From NCBI RefSeq assembly GCF_014212355.1, contig NZ_JACKXD010000004.1:281712-345711 (forward strand): a stretch of 64,000 nucleotides of DNA, given 5' to 3'. Under the pieces are notes generated by a model, which saw nothing but the letters and a program-made list of their open reading frames with translations, searched no databases and had not been told where the DNA came from. The position numbers and the translations under genes are program-made. Below are positions 1-8,752 of this stretch, piece by piece. The first letter of the stretch is position 1. Each line of letters starts with the position of its first letter. Origin of the DNA: Halobellus ruber (GTDB lineage: Archaea > Halobacteriota > Halobacteria > Halobacteriales > Haloferacaceae).

Positions 1-22
1 CCAAGGCGGAGGCGAGCCCACC

Positions 23-952
23 ATGTCAGACCTGCGAACCCACGCAGCGGAGATTGCCGAACAGTTCTCGGACCACCTGGACGTGACCGACGAGGAGGTC
101 GAAGAGCGGCTTCGGAACCTCGTCGAGGAGTACCGCGTGCCCGTCGAGGAGGCGCGGCGCTCGGTCGTCAACAGCTACCTCGACGAGGCCGGCCTCGAAC
201 GCGAGGAACTCGGCCGCGGCGGCAACGAGAAGGTCCGCCTCGCTGACATCGACCAGGACGAACAGTGGATCGACGCCACCGCGAAGGTCGTCGAACTCTG
301 GGAGCCCCGCAGCGACTCGGTCGCACAGGTGGGGCTCCTCGGCGACGAGTCCGGCCGGACCAAGTTCATCGCCTTCGAGACCTCCGACCTCCCCGAACTC
401 GAGGAGGGCGCGGTCTACCGCCTCGGTAACCTCGTCACCGACGAGTACCAGGGCGACTTCTCGGTGAAGCTCAACCGCACGACCTCGATCGAGAAGGTCG
501 ACGAGGATATCGAGGTCGGCAACGACGCCGTCACCGTTGAGGGCGCCTTAGTCGACATCCAGTCGGGCAGCGGCCTGATCAAGCGGTGCCCCGAGGAGGG
601 TTGCACCCGGGTGCTCCAGAACGGCCGGTGTTCCGAGCACGGCGACGTCGACGGCGAGTTCGACCTCCGGATCAAGGGGGTGCTCGACGACGGCGAGACC
701 GTCCACGAGACCATCTTCGGCCGGGAGACCACCGAGGAACTCACGGGTATCACCCTCGAGGAGGCCCAGCAGATGGCGAAGGACGCCCTCGACACCACCG
801 TCGTCGTCGAGGAGATGCGCGAGGACCTGCTCGGGACGTACTACCGGATTTCGGGCCCCGAACTCGGCCGGTACGTCCTCGCCGACGAGGTCGAACGGCT
901 CGCCGAACCGGCGGATCCCGAAGCGGTCCTGATCAAAGCGAGGTCGATCTGA
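23..952 (+). CDS. rpa3: Replication protein A (single-stranded DNA-binding protein), Rpa3 type
   Basis: This 309-aa protein matches the haloarchaeal single-stranded DNA-binding protein RPA, which coats DNA during replication and repair. Residues about 70-160 look like an OB fold. A zinc-finger-like set follows with Cys189, Cys194, Cys203 and His206, then a second conserved block (VHETIFG, residues about 230-290). The length fits the short Rpa3 form rather than the longer, roughly 430-aa Rpa1. The stop codon sits one base before the ATG of the RPA-associated protein, the arrangement known for rpa3-rpap3 operons. No promoter can be judged because only 22 bases precede the start. Confidence 0.9.
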   Translation: MSDLRTHAAEIAEQFSDHLDVTDEEVEERLRNLVEEYRVPVEEARRSVVNSYLDEAGLEREELGRGGNEKVRLADIDQDEQWIDATAKVVELWEPRSDSVAQVGLLGDESGRTKFIAFETSDLPELEEGAVYRLGNLVTDEYQGDFSVKLNRTTSIEKVDEDIEVGNDAVTVEGALVDIQSGSGLIKRCPEEGCTRVLQNGRCSEHGDVDGEFDLRIKGVLDDGETVHETIFGRETTEELTGITLEEAQQMAKDALDTTVVVEEMREDLLGTYYRISGPELGRYVLADEVERLAEPADPEAVLIKARSI

Positions 953-953
953 G

Positions 954-1589
954 ATGAGTTCCAATGAGATTCCGACCCGAGAGGTCGCACGGCGTGTGTT
1001 CGCAGACGAGTTCAATGACGCGACGTTCAGCTTCAAGGAGTCCGACGACGACCGCGCGCCGGTGTACGCCCTGCTTCCGACGGGGGAGAAGGTCAACCGC
1101 GTGTTCTTCGTCGGCACCCTAACCGAGAAGGAGGACGTCGGCGAGGACAACGAGTACTGGCGCGGTCGCATCGTCGACCCGACGGGCACGTTCTTCGTGT
1201 ACGCCGGCCAGTACCAGCCCGAAGCCACGAGTACGCTTCGGGACCTCGAACCCCCGGCGTACGTCGCGGTCGTGGGCAAGCCCCGCACCTACGAGACCGA
1301 CGACGGCACGGTCAACGTCTCGGTCCGCCCCGAGTCGATCCAGGTCGTCGACGCCGCCACCCGCGACCGGTGGGTGGTCGAGACCGCCGAGCGCACCATC
1401 GACCGGGTCAGCGCCTTCGAGGACGAGGGCAACGAGTACGGCCGGATGGCGCGTGAGGAGTACGACATCCCGGTCGAGCGGTACGTCGAGTCGACCGTGT
1501 CGGCGCTGGAGAGCGTCGAGGAGTCCGACGGCGACGAACTCGGCGTCGGCGGCGCGGGTTCCGGGGCGGACCTCCAGCCCGAGCCATAG
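954..1589 (+). CDS. rpap3: RPA-associated protein (COG3390 family)
   Basis: This 211-aa protein starts one base after the rpa3 stop (TGAGATG junction) and is clearly co-transcribed with it. It has the features of the haloarchaeal RPA-associated proteins: an N-terminal REVARRVFADEF block and an OB-like central part (residues about 45-120, including YWRGRIVDPTG and FFVYAGQYQPEA). The tail is acidic and Gly-rich (residues about 190-211) and looks disordered. In Haloferax the partner protein acts together with its cognate RPA in DNA repair; the same role is inferred here from synteny. Confidence 0.88.
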   Translation: MSSNEIPTREVARRVFADEFNDATFSFKESDDDRAPVYALLPTGEKVNRVFFVGTLTEKEDVGEDNEYWRGRIVDPTGTFFVYAGQYQPEATSTLRDLEPPAYVAVVGKPRTYETDDGTVNVSVRPESIQVVDAATRDRWVVETAERTIDRVSAFEDEGNEYGRMAREEYDIPVERYVESTVSALESVEESDGDELGVGGAGSGADLQPEP

Positions 1590-1679
1590 TCGGCGCTACG
1601 ACCGGCCCGGTCACGGTCGTCCCGACCGCCACCGGGTAGCGGCGCCCCGACGGGAAGCGGTAGACGCTCGTATTCGGTT

Positions 1680-1761
1680 CCCGAATTATCTTTCAAACCG
1701 TATTAAATTTCACTACGCTTTTTGCCACAAGTTATTTTACGCACTTCCGAACATACGGGGT
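1680..1761 (+). promoter_or_regulatory. AT-rich promoter region of the membrane hydrolase
   Basis: This stretch is conspicuously AT-rich compared with its surroundings. It holds GTATTAAATTTC near 1704-1715 and TTATTTTA near 1733-1740. The second lies about 25 nt before the ATG at 1762 and is a plausible TATA box for a nearly leaderless transcript. Confidence 0.4.
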
Positions 1762-3498
1762 ATGCACAGACGACACGCTGTATTGATTATCGCCGTGCTG
1801 ATGGTAGTCGCCGGGGGGTTGGTGGCGGCCGCCGTCCAGACCAACGGCGGCCAGGTCGAGGTGAAGGAGGTCCGGTTCGCCGGACCCGACGGGCAGACCG
1901 TCGAAGGCGACCTGTACATTCCGCCCGGGGCGACCGACGAGAACCCTGCACCCGGGGTGGTGGCGACACACGGGTACATCAACTCCAAGGAGACGCAGTC
2001 GCCGTTCGCCATCGAGTTCGCCAGGCGAGGAATGGTCGTGCTCGCGATCGACCAGACCGGCCACGGCTACTCCGACCCGCCGGCGTTCGGCGCCGGGTTC
2101 GGCGGCCCACCGGCGCTGTCGTATATGCAGTCGCTGTCGTTCGTCGACGACGATAATATCGGGCTCGAGGGCCACTCGATGGGTGGATGGGCGAGTGTCG
2201 CGGCCGCTGCCACCTACCCCGAGGGGTACGAGTCGGTCACGCTCGTGGGGTCTTCGACGGCCTCGTTCCCGGGCGTGCCGGAGGGCAACACCGAATTCCC
2301 GCGGAACACGGCAGTCGTGTTCAGCGAGTACGACGAGTTCTCGATGCTGATGTGGGGGATTCCACACGCCTCCGACGTCGAGCGAAGCGAGAAGCTCCAA
2401 GGGCTCTTCGGTACCGACGACCCGATCGAGGAGGGCCGCACCTACGGGAGTATCGAGGATGGGACCGCACGCCAACTCTACACGCCGGCGACCACCCACC
2501 CCGGCGATCACCTCTCGACGACGGCAGTTGGCGACGCGATCGAGTGGCAGCAGCGGACGCTTGATGGGACCGACGACCGACCCCCAGGCGATCAGATCTG
2601 GTGGGTGAAGGAGCTCGCGACGTTGGTGTCGCTTCTCGGCGGTGTGCTGTTTCTGTTCCCGTTCGGCGCGACGCTCCTCTCGGACCGGCGTCTCGGCACC
2701 GCCGTTCGGGATCGGCCTGCAGCGGCGGGCGCAACGGGGATCAGCCGGTATCTCACTTTCGCGCTCGCGGCAATCATCCCTGTGGCGACCTACCTGCCGT
2801 TGAACCTGCTCGGACAGAACAGCATCAGCCCGTCGTGGCTGTTCCCCCAGCAGATCACGAACGGCGTCCTGGTGTGGGCAGTGGCGAACGCGGCCATCAT
2901 TGTCGGCCTCTTCGGGGTGTGGCACCTGGTCGACAACCGGGGGACGAGCCGTGAGCGGTACGGCTTCGATGCTGACGGTCCGCGAACGGTTGCCGCCTCC
3001 GCCGCCGCGGCGGTGGCCGTCGTCGGTACTTTCTATCTCCTCCTGGCGGGGGTCGGCTATCTGTTCGGGACCGACTTCCGGTTCTGGGTGTTCGCGGTCA
3101 AGCTCCCCTCCACACTCCAACTCGGCATCGTCTTCCGGTATCTCTTGCCGCTCACGCTGTTCTTCCTGGCGTTCGAGCTGCTGTTGAACGGCCAGCTCCG
3201 GACCGACGGCGACGGGTTCGGGCGTGCGTTCGCGACCAACTGGGTCGCCGCCGTCGGCGGGTTCGTCGCCTTCCTGGCGGTCCAGTACGGCGTGCTGCTG
3301 TCGGGGCAGCCGCTCCCGTTCGGCGAGCCGCTGCTGACGATCGTCGCGTTCCAGTTCGTTGCGGTCCTCACCATCGCGACTGCGGTATCGACGTACTTTT
3401 TCCGGAAGACCGGCCGCGTCTGGACCGGGGCGTTCGTCAACGCCCTCCTGGTGACGACGATCCTCGTCGCCGGCACAGCCACCCACGTGCCGCTGTAG
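1762..3498 (+). CDS. Alpha/beta hydrolase fused to a polytopic membrane domain
   Basis: The 578-aa protein begins with a hydrophobic segment (residues 7-25). A dienelactone-hydrolase-like alpha/beta fold follows: oxyanion HG at 70-71, nucleophile Ser139 in GHSMGG, and a candidate catalytic His near 'THPGDH'. From about residue 280 to the end it is a membrane domain with roughly eight hydrophobic helices. The orientation of the enzyme domain relative to the membrane is inferred as extracellular from the N-terminal anchor. The ATG at 1762 is preferred over the longer reading because the upstream part overlaps rpap3 and lacks membrane character, and because an AT-rich promoter lies just before it. 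The substrate is unknown; an esterase or peptidase-like S9/S15 relative is possible. Confidence 0.75.
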   Translation: MHRRHAVLIIAVLMVVAGGLVAAAVQTNGGQVEVKEVRFAGPDGQTVEGDLYIPPGATDENPAPGVVATHGYINSKETQSPFAIEFARRGMVVLAIDQTGHGYSDPPAFGAGFGGPPALSYMQSLSFVDDDNIGLEGHSMGGWASVAAAATYPEGYESVTLVGSSTASFPGVPEGNTEFPRNTAVVFSEYDEFSMLMWGIPHASDVERSEKLQGLFGTDDPIEEGRTYGSIEDGTARQLYTPATTHPGDHLSTTAVGDAIEWQQRTLDGTDDRPPGDQIWWVKELATLVSLLGGVLFLFPFGATLLSDRRLGTAVRDRPAAAGATGISRYLTFALAAIIPVATYLPLNLLGQNSISPSWLFPQQITNGVLVWAVANAAIIVGLFGVWHLVDNRGTSRERYGFDADGPRTVAASAAAAVAVVGTFYLLLAGVGYLFGTDFRFWVFAVKLPSTLQLGIVFRYLLPLTLFFLAFELLLNGQLRTDGDGFGRAFATNWVAAVGGFVAFLAVQYGVLLSGQPLPFGEPLLTIVAFQFVAVLTIATAVSTYFFRKTGRVWTGAFVNALLVTTILVAGTATHVPL

Positions 3499-3626
3499 CC
3501 GGACCCGACACAGACGGGTCGGCGCCGGATCACTCGCCCGTTGGCGGAACCACCAGACGTGAGTTCGACCGGATTTTGAGTTATGCCCGGTCTTATGCCG
3601 GCTTCCGCCCTATTTGTCGAGTGGGT

Positions 3627-3764
3627 ATGTTGCAGACGCTCCGCCCCGCCGACGCCGCCCTCCGACGGCCGGCCCCGCTGACGCTCAGAAGCATCGCGGC
3701 CACGACGGGTTTGCTCCTCGCGATCGCGGGTGTCGTCGCGATCGTTTCGTCCCTCGGCGTCTGA
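3627..3764 (+). CDS. Small single-pass membrane protein
   Basis: This is a 45-aa reading frame from ATG 3627. The N-terminal half is basic (LRPADAALRRPAPLTLRS), followed by one hydrophobic helix (TTGLLLAIAGVVAIVSSLGV) to the end, which suggests N-in membrane insertion. The frame opens further upstream to 3576, but the ATG at 3627 gives the sensible protein. It lies alone between the hydrolase and the ribbon-helix-helix gene. No homologue is recognised; codon use fits a genuine gene, but the length makes this uncertain. Confidence 0.4.
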   Translation: MLQTLRPADAALRRPAPLTLRSIAATTGLLLAIAGVVAIVSSLGV

Positions 3765-3806
3765 CGAAACGTTAAGTGCACTCGCGGACGATGTCCGTAC
3801 AAGACA

Positions 3807-4238
3807 ATGGGCAACAAGAACAAGACCATCTCGTTCCGCGTCAACGAGGACGCGTTCGAGACACTCCGCGAGATCGCCGAGGAGCGCGACATCTCCCTGT
3901 CGGCGGTGTTCCGCGACTACGTCGACACGCTCGTTGCCCACGACGGCCAGGTCGAGGCCGTCCCCGAACACGAACTCGAACAGCTCCGCAGCGACGACGA
4001 CGCCGAGCCGTTCCCGCCCACGGTCGAGGTGCCCAAGAGCTTCGTTCGGGAACACGAGCGGCTCGAACTCGAAGCCGAACACCTCCGGGAGCAGTTGGAG
4101 GAACACAAGGAGTACGTCACCTACCTCCAGGAACGGCTCGAAGCCGACGACGAGGAGATCATCCACCTGGAGGATCTCGATCGCGACGACGACGAGGCCG
4201 TCCGACTCGGGTCGGACGACGGTACGTCGTACCGGTAG
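3807..4238 (+). CDS. Ribbon-helix-helix protein with C-terminal coiled coil
   Basis: This 143-aa protein starts MGNKNKTISFRVNE and continues EIAEERDISLSAVFRDYV, a CopG/MetJ-type ribbon-helix-helix DNA-binding domain (residues 5-45). Residues about 85-125 are a charged heptad-rich coiled coil (RLELEAEHLREQLEEH), probably for oligomerisation. The tail is Asp-rich. The sequence GAAACGTTAAGTG just upstream (about 3768-3780) could be the BRE/TATA of a short-leader promoter. It converges on ppc, so it is probably a stand-alone regulator or chromatin-associated factor rather than an antitoxin; no toxin gene is adjacent. Confidence 0.75.
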   Translation: MGNKNKTISFRVNEDAFETLREIAEERDISLSAVFRDYVDTLVAHDGQVEAVPEHELEQLRSDDDAEPFPPTVEVPKSFVREHERLELEAEHLREQLEEHKEYVTYLQERLEADDEEIIHLEDLDRDDDEAVRLGSDDGTSYR

Positions 4239-4274
4239 TTCCGCGACACGCCGGCCGCCGAACTGGCGTCCCCG

Positions 4275-6968
4275 CTACCCGGTGTTCTTCATCCCGGCGG
4301 CGATCCCCTTCACCGTCAGCCGGAGGGTCTGTTCCTCCTCGTCGGTCCGGTGGGACTGCGCCAGGAGCTTCGTCTGCAGCAGGTTCAGGGGGTCGACGTA
4401 GGGGTTCCGTCGGCGGAGGCTCTCGTCGAGCCACTCGCGTTTGAGCAGCGACTCCCGGTCGGAGATGTCGAGGACGACGTCGCGGGCGCGCTCGTACTCG
4501 GTTTTGAGCTCCGGGAAGAACCGCTCTCTGAGCTCCGGGTCCGCGAGGTCCGCGTAGTGGCTCGCGATCTCGAAGTCCGTCCGGGCCAACGCGAGGGAAG
4601 CGTTGTCGAGGGTGGTCCGGAAGAACGGCCACTCGTCGTACATCTCGCGCAGCGTCTCGATGTCGCCCCCGTCGTCGAGGTATGCCTGAATGCCGGTCCC
4701 CAGCGCGTACCACCCGGTGATGATACACCGCGATTGGGTCCAGGAGAACACCCACGGGATCGCCCGGAGGTCCTCGACGGTTCGCTCGCCCGACCGCGAC
4801 GCCGGCCGCGACCCCAGGTTGAGGTTCTCGATCACGCCGATGGGGGTGGCCTGCCCGAAGTACGCCACGAACCCCTCCGACTCCAGCAGGCCGCGGTAGG
4901 CCTCACGGGCGGCAGGCGCCATCGTGTCCATCGCGTCGACCCACTCCTCGCGAACCTCCTCTTCGGGCTCGCGGATCGCCCGCAGCCGTGCGCGGATCTG
5001 GGCGTTCAGCATCTGTTCGAGGTTCCGCTCGGCGATCTGCGGGTTCGCGTACTTCTCGGCGATCGCCTCGCCCTGCTCGGTGAACTTGATCTGCCCCGAG
5101 ACCGTCTCGTTCGGCAGCGCGAGCATCGCCTCGTTCATCGGGCCGCCGCCCCGGGAGATCGACCCGCCGCGGCCGTGGAACAGCCGCATCTTCACGTCGA
5201 AGTCCCGGCAGATGTTCGCCAGCCGGCGCTGGTTCTTGTAGAGGTCCCAGTTCGCGGCGAGAAAGCCGTTCTCCTTGTTGGAGTCGGAGTAGCCCAGCAT
5301 GATCTCCTGGACGTTGTCGCGGGCGGCCATCGCCTGCTGGTAGGCCTCGTTCTCGAACAGCGTGCCCATGATCCGGCGGGCGCCGTTGAGCGCCGACTCG
5401 GTTTCGAGAAGCGGGACCACGTCGATGCCGCAGTGGTCCGGCAGCGCGACCGCGCCGGCCTGGTCGGCGAGGAACAGCACCTCGAGCACGTGGCTGGGCT
5501 CTTCGGTCATCGAGATGCAGTAGGTGTCGATGGCGCCGACGCCGAACTCGCTTTGCCACTCCCCCAACATCCCGAACCGCCGGAGCACCCGCTCGGCGAG
5601 GTCCGAGACGTCGCCGGGGTTTTCGAGGTCGATCACCGGCTCGTCCTGGAGGATCGCCTCGGTGAGGACCTCCGTTCGGCCCTCCTCGTCGAGCCCGTAG
5701 TAGTCGATCCCCGCCTCGGCGAGCGCCTCGTGGACCGCCTCGGTGTGGTTCTCCTGGTGGTCGCGGAGGTCGAGGCTCGCCAGCGTGAACCCGAACGTGT
5801 CGACCTGTCGGATCAGCGGCTCGACGTACTCGTCGGCGACAACGCCCGCGCCCGCCGACCGGAGGCTCCCGTCGATCGTGTCGAGATCCGAGAGCAGCTC
5901 CTCCTTTTCGGCGTAGCCGCCCGGCCGGACGTCCTCGATCCGGCGGAGCCGCTCGCGCATCAGCTTCAGTTTCTGCCGGTACGGCTCGCCGGGGTACCGC
6001 TCCTCGGCCTCGTCCGCGATGGTGGGGAGCCGCGACGCGTCGGCCTTCAGCGACCGTTCGAGTTCGTGACCGACGTCGACCCGGCGGCCGTCCTGGCTCA
6101 GGAAGCCCGAGAGCCGCTTCAGCGCCTGGCGGTACTTCTCTAAGACGACTGCCCGCTGCCGTTCCAGGGTGTCGGTGGTGACCTCCGGGGTTACGAAGGG
6201 GTTGCCGTCGCGGTCCGACCCCGCCCACGACCGGAACTCGTAGAGCTTCGGGACGTCGACCTCGGGGTACTCGTCGGCCAGCAGGTCCTCGAGTTCGGCG
6301 TAGACCTCGCCGACGACGTCGAACAGGATGGATTCGAGGTACCACTGGACGTTCCGGGCCTCGTCCTGCGGCTCCGGGCGGCGCTCGCGGACCTGGGAGG
6401 TCTGCCAGAGGCTGGTTACCTCGGCGTCGACCTTCCGCCACAGTTGGTCGTGTTCGCGGTCGGTGAGCCGGCGTTCGTCGAGCTCCTCTAAGCGGTTCGC
6501 GATCGAGCGGAGCTTCGCCTTCACCGTCTTCCGGCGGGCCTCGGTGGGGTGGGCGGTGAACGTCGGCTCGATGAGGACGTCGTCGAGCACCTGCTGGACG
6601 GTCTCGGGGTCGGCGTCGGCCTCGACGAGCGTCTCGACGGTGGCGACCAGCCCGTCCTCCAGGTCCCCGCCCTGGGAACTCTCCCGGACGACCCGGGCGC
6701 GTTCGCGCTCCTCGGCGAGGTTTATCAGCTCGAAGTACGTGGTGAATGCCCGCGCGACGATGCTCTCGCCGTCGGGCGAGAGCCCTTCGAGCCGTCGGTC
6801 CAGTTCCCCCCGGGAGTCGTGTTCCCCTTCCCGGTAGGAGATCGCTGCGTTCCGGATGTCCTCGACCGTCTCGAACGATCCTTCCGACGTCTGCTCGGCC
6901 AACACGTCGCCGAGAAGGGCGCCGAGTTCCCGGACGTCCTGGTTGACGTCCCTGCCGTGGAGTTCCAT
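4275..6968 (-). CDS. ppc: Phosphoenolpyruvate carboxylase
   Basis: This 897-aa protein is a full-length bacterial-type PEP carboxylase, which adds bicarbonate to phosphoenolpyruvate to make oxaloacetate and refill the TCA cycle. Diagnostic motifs are FTAHPTEARRKT (catalytic His140), GSDRDGNP, MLGYSDSNKENG, and FHGRGGSISRGGGP with its mobile-loop arginines. The C-terminus GMKNTG corresponds to the conserved QNTG terminus that reaches the active site. It is transcribed away from the Rieske gene and converges with the ribbon-helix-helix gene. It appears intact. Confidence 0.96.
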   Translation of the reverse strand: MELHGRDVNQDVRELGALLGDVLAEQTSEGSFETVEDIRNAAISYREGEHDSRGELDRRLEGLSPDGESIVARAFTTYFELINLAEERERARVVRESSQGGDLEDGLVATVETLVEADADPETVQQVLDDVLIEPTFTAHPTEARRKTVKAKLRSIANRLEELDERRLTDREHDQLWRKVDAEVTSLWQTSQVRERRPEPQDEARNVQWYLESILFDVVGEVYAELEDLLADEYPEVDVPKLYEFRSWAGSDRDGNPFVTPEVTTDTLERQRAVVLEKYRQALKRLSGFLSQDGRRVDVGHELERSLKADASRLPTIADEAEERYPGEPYRQKLKLMRERLRRIEDVRPGGYAEKEELLSDLDTIDGSLRSAGAGVVADEYVEPLIRQVDTFGFTLASLDLRDHQENHTEAVHEALAEAGIDYYGLDEEGRTEVLTEAILQDEPVIDLENPGDVSDLAERVLRRFGMLGEWQSEFGVGAIDTYCISMTEEPSHVLEVLFLADQAGAVALPDHCGIDVVPLLETESALNGARRIMGTLFENEAYQQAMAARDNVQEIMLGYSDSNKENGFLAANWDLYKNQRRLANICRDFDVKMRLFHGRGGSISRGGGPMNEAMLALPNETVSGQIKFTEQGEAIAEKYANPQIAERNLEQMLNAQIRARLRAIREPEEEVREEWVDAMDTMAPAAREAYRGLLESEGFVAYFGQATPIGVIENLNLGSRPASRSGERTVEDLRAIPWVFSWTQSRCIITGWYALGTGIQAYLDDGGDIETLREMYDEWPFFRTTLDNASLALARTDFEIASHYADLADPELRERFFPELKTEYERARDVVLDISDRESLLKREWLDESLRRRNPYVDPLNLLQTKLLAQSHRTDEEEQTLRLTVKGIAAGMKNTG

Positions 6969-7116
6969 ACGGGGCCGTATACTGTGGCCCGTGTAAAAAC
7001 TACCGAGAGCGGCGGTTTCGGCTTCCCCGTGCCGGTCCCGACGGTGACGCCGGTTCGGGACCCCCGGCTGACGGCCAGGTCGTCATCCTTTTTACCGGCG
7101 GCCCGAAGGTTCGGGC

Positions 7117-7956
7117 ATGAGCGAGAGCGACAAGTACCCGGCGGAGTCGGGTCGCCGCCGGTTCGTCAAGGGCGTCGTCGGCGGCGCGGCGCTCGCGGGT
7201 GTCGGCGCGACGGGCGCGGCCGCGATCAACTCCGCGACGCAGGCCAGCGGCGCCGGTGGCGGGGCGACCCAGGCGTACGCCATCGAGAACACGGACGGCC
7301 CGGCCCCCCGGGGAATGCCGCAGATCCCCGTCGCAATCGACGATGAGGGGTACCTCAAGGGCGTCTGGCCCGAGGTCAAAACCGAGAAACAGGGCGGGAT
7401 CTCGATTCAGATCGCCGAGACGGAGAACTTCAAAGGCTCGGGTGTGACCTACACCTCGGAGTGGTTCCAGTACTGCGGCGTCGAGTCCTACGCCGGGCTC
7501 GAACCCGACTACGACTCCGAGAACTACTTCAGAGTCGGCTCGAACCCCGGCTACGAGTGGCAGAGTGAGACGTACTCCGAGGGCGACCGCCTCCACGTCG
7601 ACGACTTCTCCAACTATCAGACGTGGACCGGCGGTATGGGCGAGGCAGTCGGCAAGGGTGCCACCGGCCGGTGGCGTTCGGAAGACGCCGAGGACATCAT
7701 CCCGATCCAGGTCATCAAATCCGACCGAGTGATGGAACTGGCCCAGCAGGACCCGTGGATCGAAGCCTCGACGCAGGACGGATTCATCGCGTGGCTCAAC
7801 AAGTGCACGCACTTCTGTTGCGTCCCGCAGTTCAAAAACGAGGGCTCGGCCAAGTTCGGCGCCGAAAACGACGTGTACTGTCAGTGTCACCAGTCGGTCT
7901 ACGACCCGTACAGTCTCGTCCAGACCCTGTTCGTGGCGCGCCCCCGGCCCGAGTGA
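7117..7956 (+). CDS. Rieske iron-sulfur protein (cytochrome bc type), orphan
   Basis: This 279-aa protein carries a twin-arginine signal (RRRFVKG, residues 13-19) followed by a hydrophobic Ala/Gly stretch, so it should be exported folded and anchored on the outer face of the membrane. The [2Fe-2S] ligands are in CTHFCC (Cys230, His232) and CQCHQ (Cys255 or 257, His258), with partner cysteines for the loop disulfide. This is the haloarchaeal version of CTHLGC/CPCHGS. It transfers electrons from quinol in a bc-type complex. No cytochrome b or other pet gene is beside it: upstream is divergent ppc and downstream an unrelated regulator. Confidence 0.85.
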   Translation: MSESDKYPAESGRRRFVKGVVGGAALAGVGATGAAAINSATQASGAGGGATQAYAIENTDGPAPRGMPQIPVAIDDEGYLKGVWPEVKTEKQGGISIQIAETENFKGSGVTYTSEWFQYCGVESYAGLEPDYDSENYFRVGSNPGYEWQSETYSEGDRLHVDDFSNYQTWTGGMGEAVGKGATGRWRSEDAEDIIPIQVIKSDRVMELAQQDPWIEASTQDGFIAWLNKCTHFCCVPQFKNEGSAKFGAENDVYCQCHQSVYDPYSLVQTLFVARPRPE

Positions 7957-8084
7957 CGGCAGGGCCGTCGTCACACGCGTTCTCCGCCCGTTTCGGTCGT
8001 TGTCCGCGTCCGAGTCGACCGTCGCGGCCCGAAGGTGTCCGAGTCGGATACATTCATGTAGGTCGGTCCTCAAGGGAAGACGAG

Positions 8085-8630
8085 ATGACAGACGTGGGGG
8101 CGGCGGGATCCGACGTGGCCGACGAACTGTCGACCTCGGAGATCCACGACGTGCTCCGGAACGACCGGCGTCGCCTCGTCCTGAAACGGCTCCGGGCGAC
8201 CGGGGACGCCGAGACGGTCTCGGGGCTGGCCGAACACATCGGCGGGATCGAGGCCGGGGAGTCGCCGCCGCCGCGGAACGTCCGACAGAGCGTCTACGTC
8301 TCCCTTCACCAGACCCACCTCCCGAAACTCGACGAACTCGGGATCGCCGACTACGACCCCGACGGGAAGACGGTCGAACTGGCGGCCAACGCCGGCGCCC
8401 TCGAGGCGTACCTGAACGTCGACGCCGACGGCGGCGGGGTTCCGCCAAGCTACTACGTCGGCCTCGGGGTCCTCGGGGGTGGAGCGCTCCTCGCCGCCGT
8501 CGCGGGGGTTCCCGGGCTCCGGGCGGTCGGTCCGGCGGGCGTCGGCCTCGCACTCGCGGCAGCGCTCGTCGGCGCCGCGCTGTACGACGTCCAGGCCCGG
8601 GGCGGCTCTGCCGGGTTCGGCGCGGACTGA
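8085..8630 (+). CDS. Winged-helix membrane protein (DUF7344-like)
   Basis: This is a 181-aa protein. Residues about 14-100 form a haloarchaeal winged-helix domain (LSTSEIHDVLRNDRRRLVLKRL, then a wing ending in IADYDPDGKTVELA). Two hydrophobic helices at about 123-140 and 145-163 would anchor it in the membrane with the DNA-binding domain inside. Such DUF7344 proteins are common in haloarchaea and of unknown specificity. ATG 8085 was chosen because the domain begins there; the longer reading frame overlaps the Rieske gene out of frame. Confidence 0.7.
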   Translation: MTDVGAAGSDVADELSTSEIHDVLRNDRRRLVLKRLRATGDAETVSGLAEHIGGIEAGESPPPRNVRQSVYVSLHQTHLPKLDELGIADYDPDGKTVELAANAGALEAYLNVDADGGGVPPSYYVGLGVLGGGALLAAVAGVPGLRAVGPAGVGLALAAALVGAALYDVQARGGSAGFGAD

Positions 8631-8752
8631 GCGGGAACGACCTCCCCGGCCTCGATACGACGGGGCCCGAAGGCCGGCCCCGTTTTCAGCGCTGATACTC
8701 CGAGGGGAGCTATTATTCGGATCCGTCGACCACGCCCGAAACAGACACTCCT

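Noticed and set aside
4350..6143. Plus-strand 597-codon open frame inside ppc
   Set aside because: It is an antisense shadow of PEP carboxylase caused by high GC; no start context or motifs.
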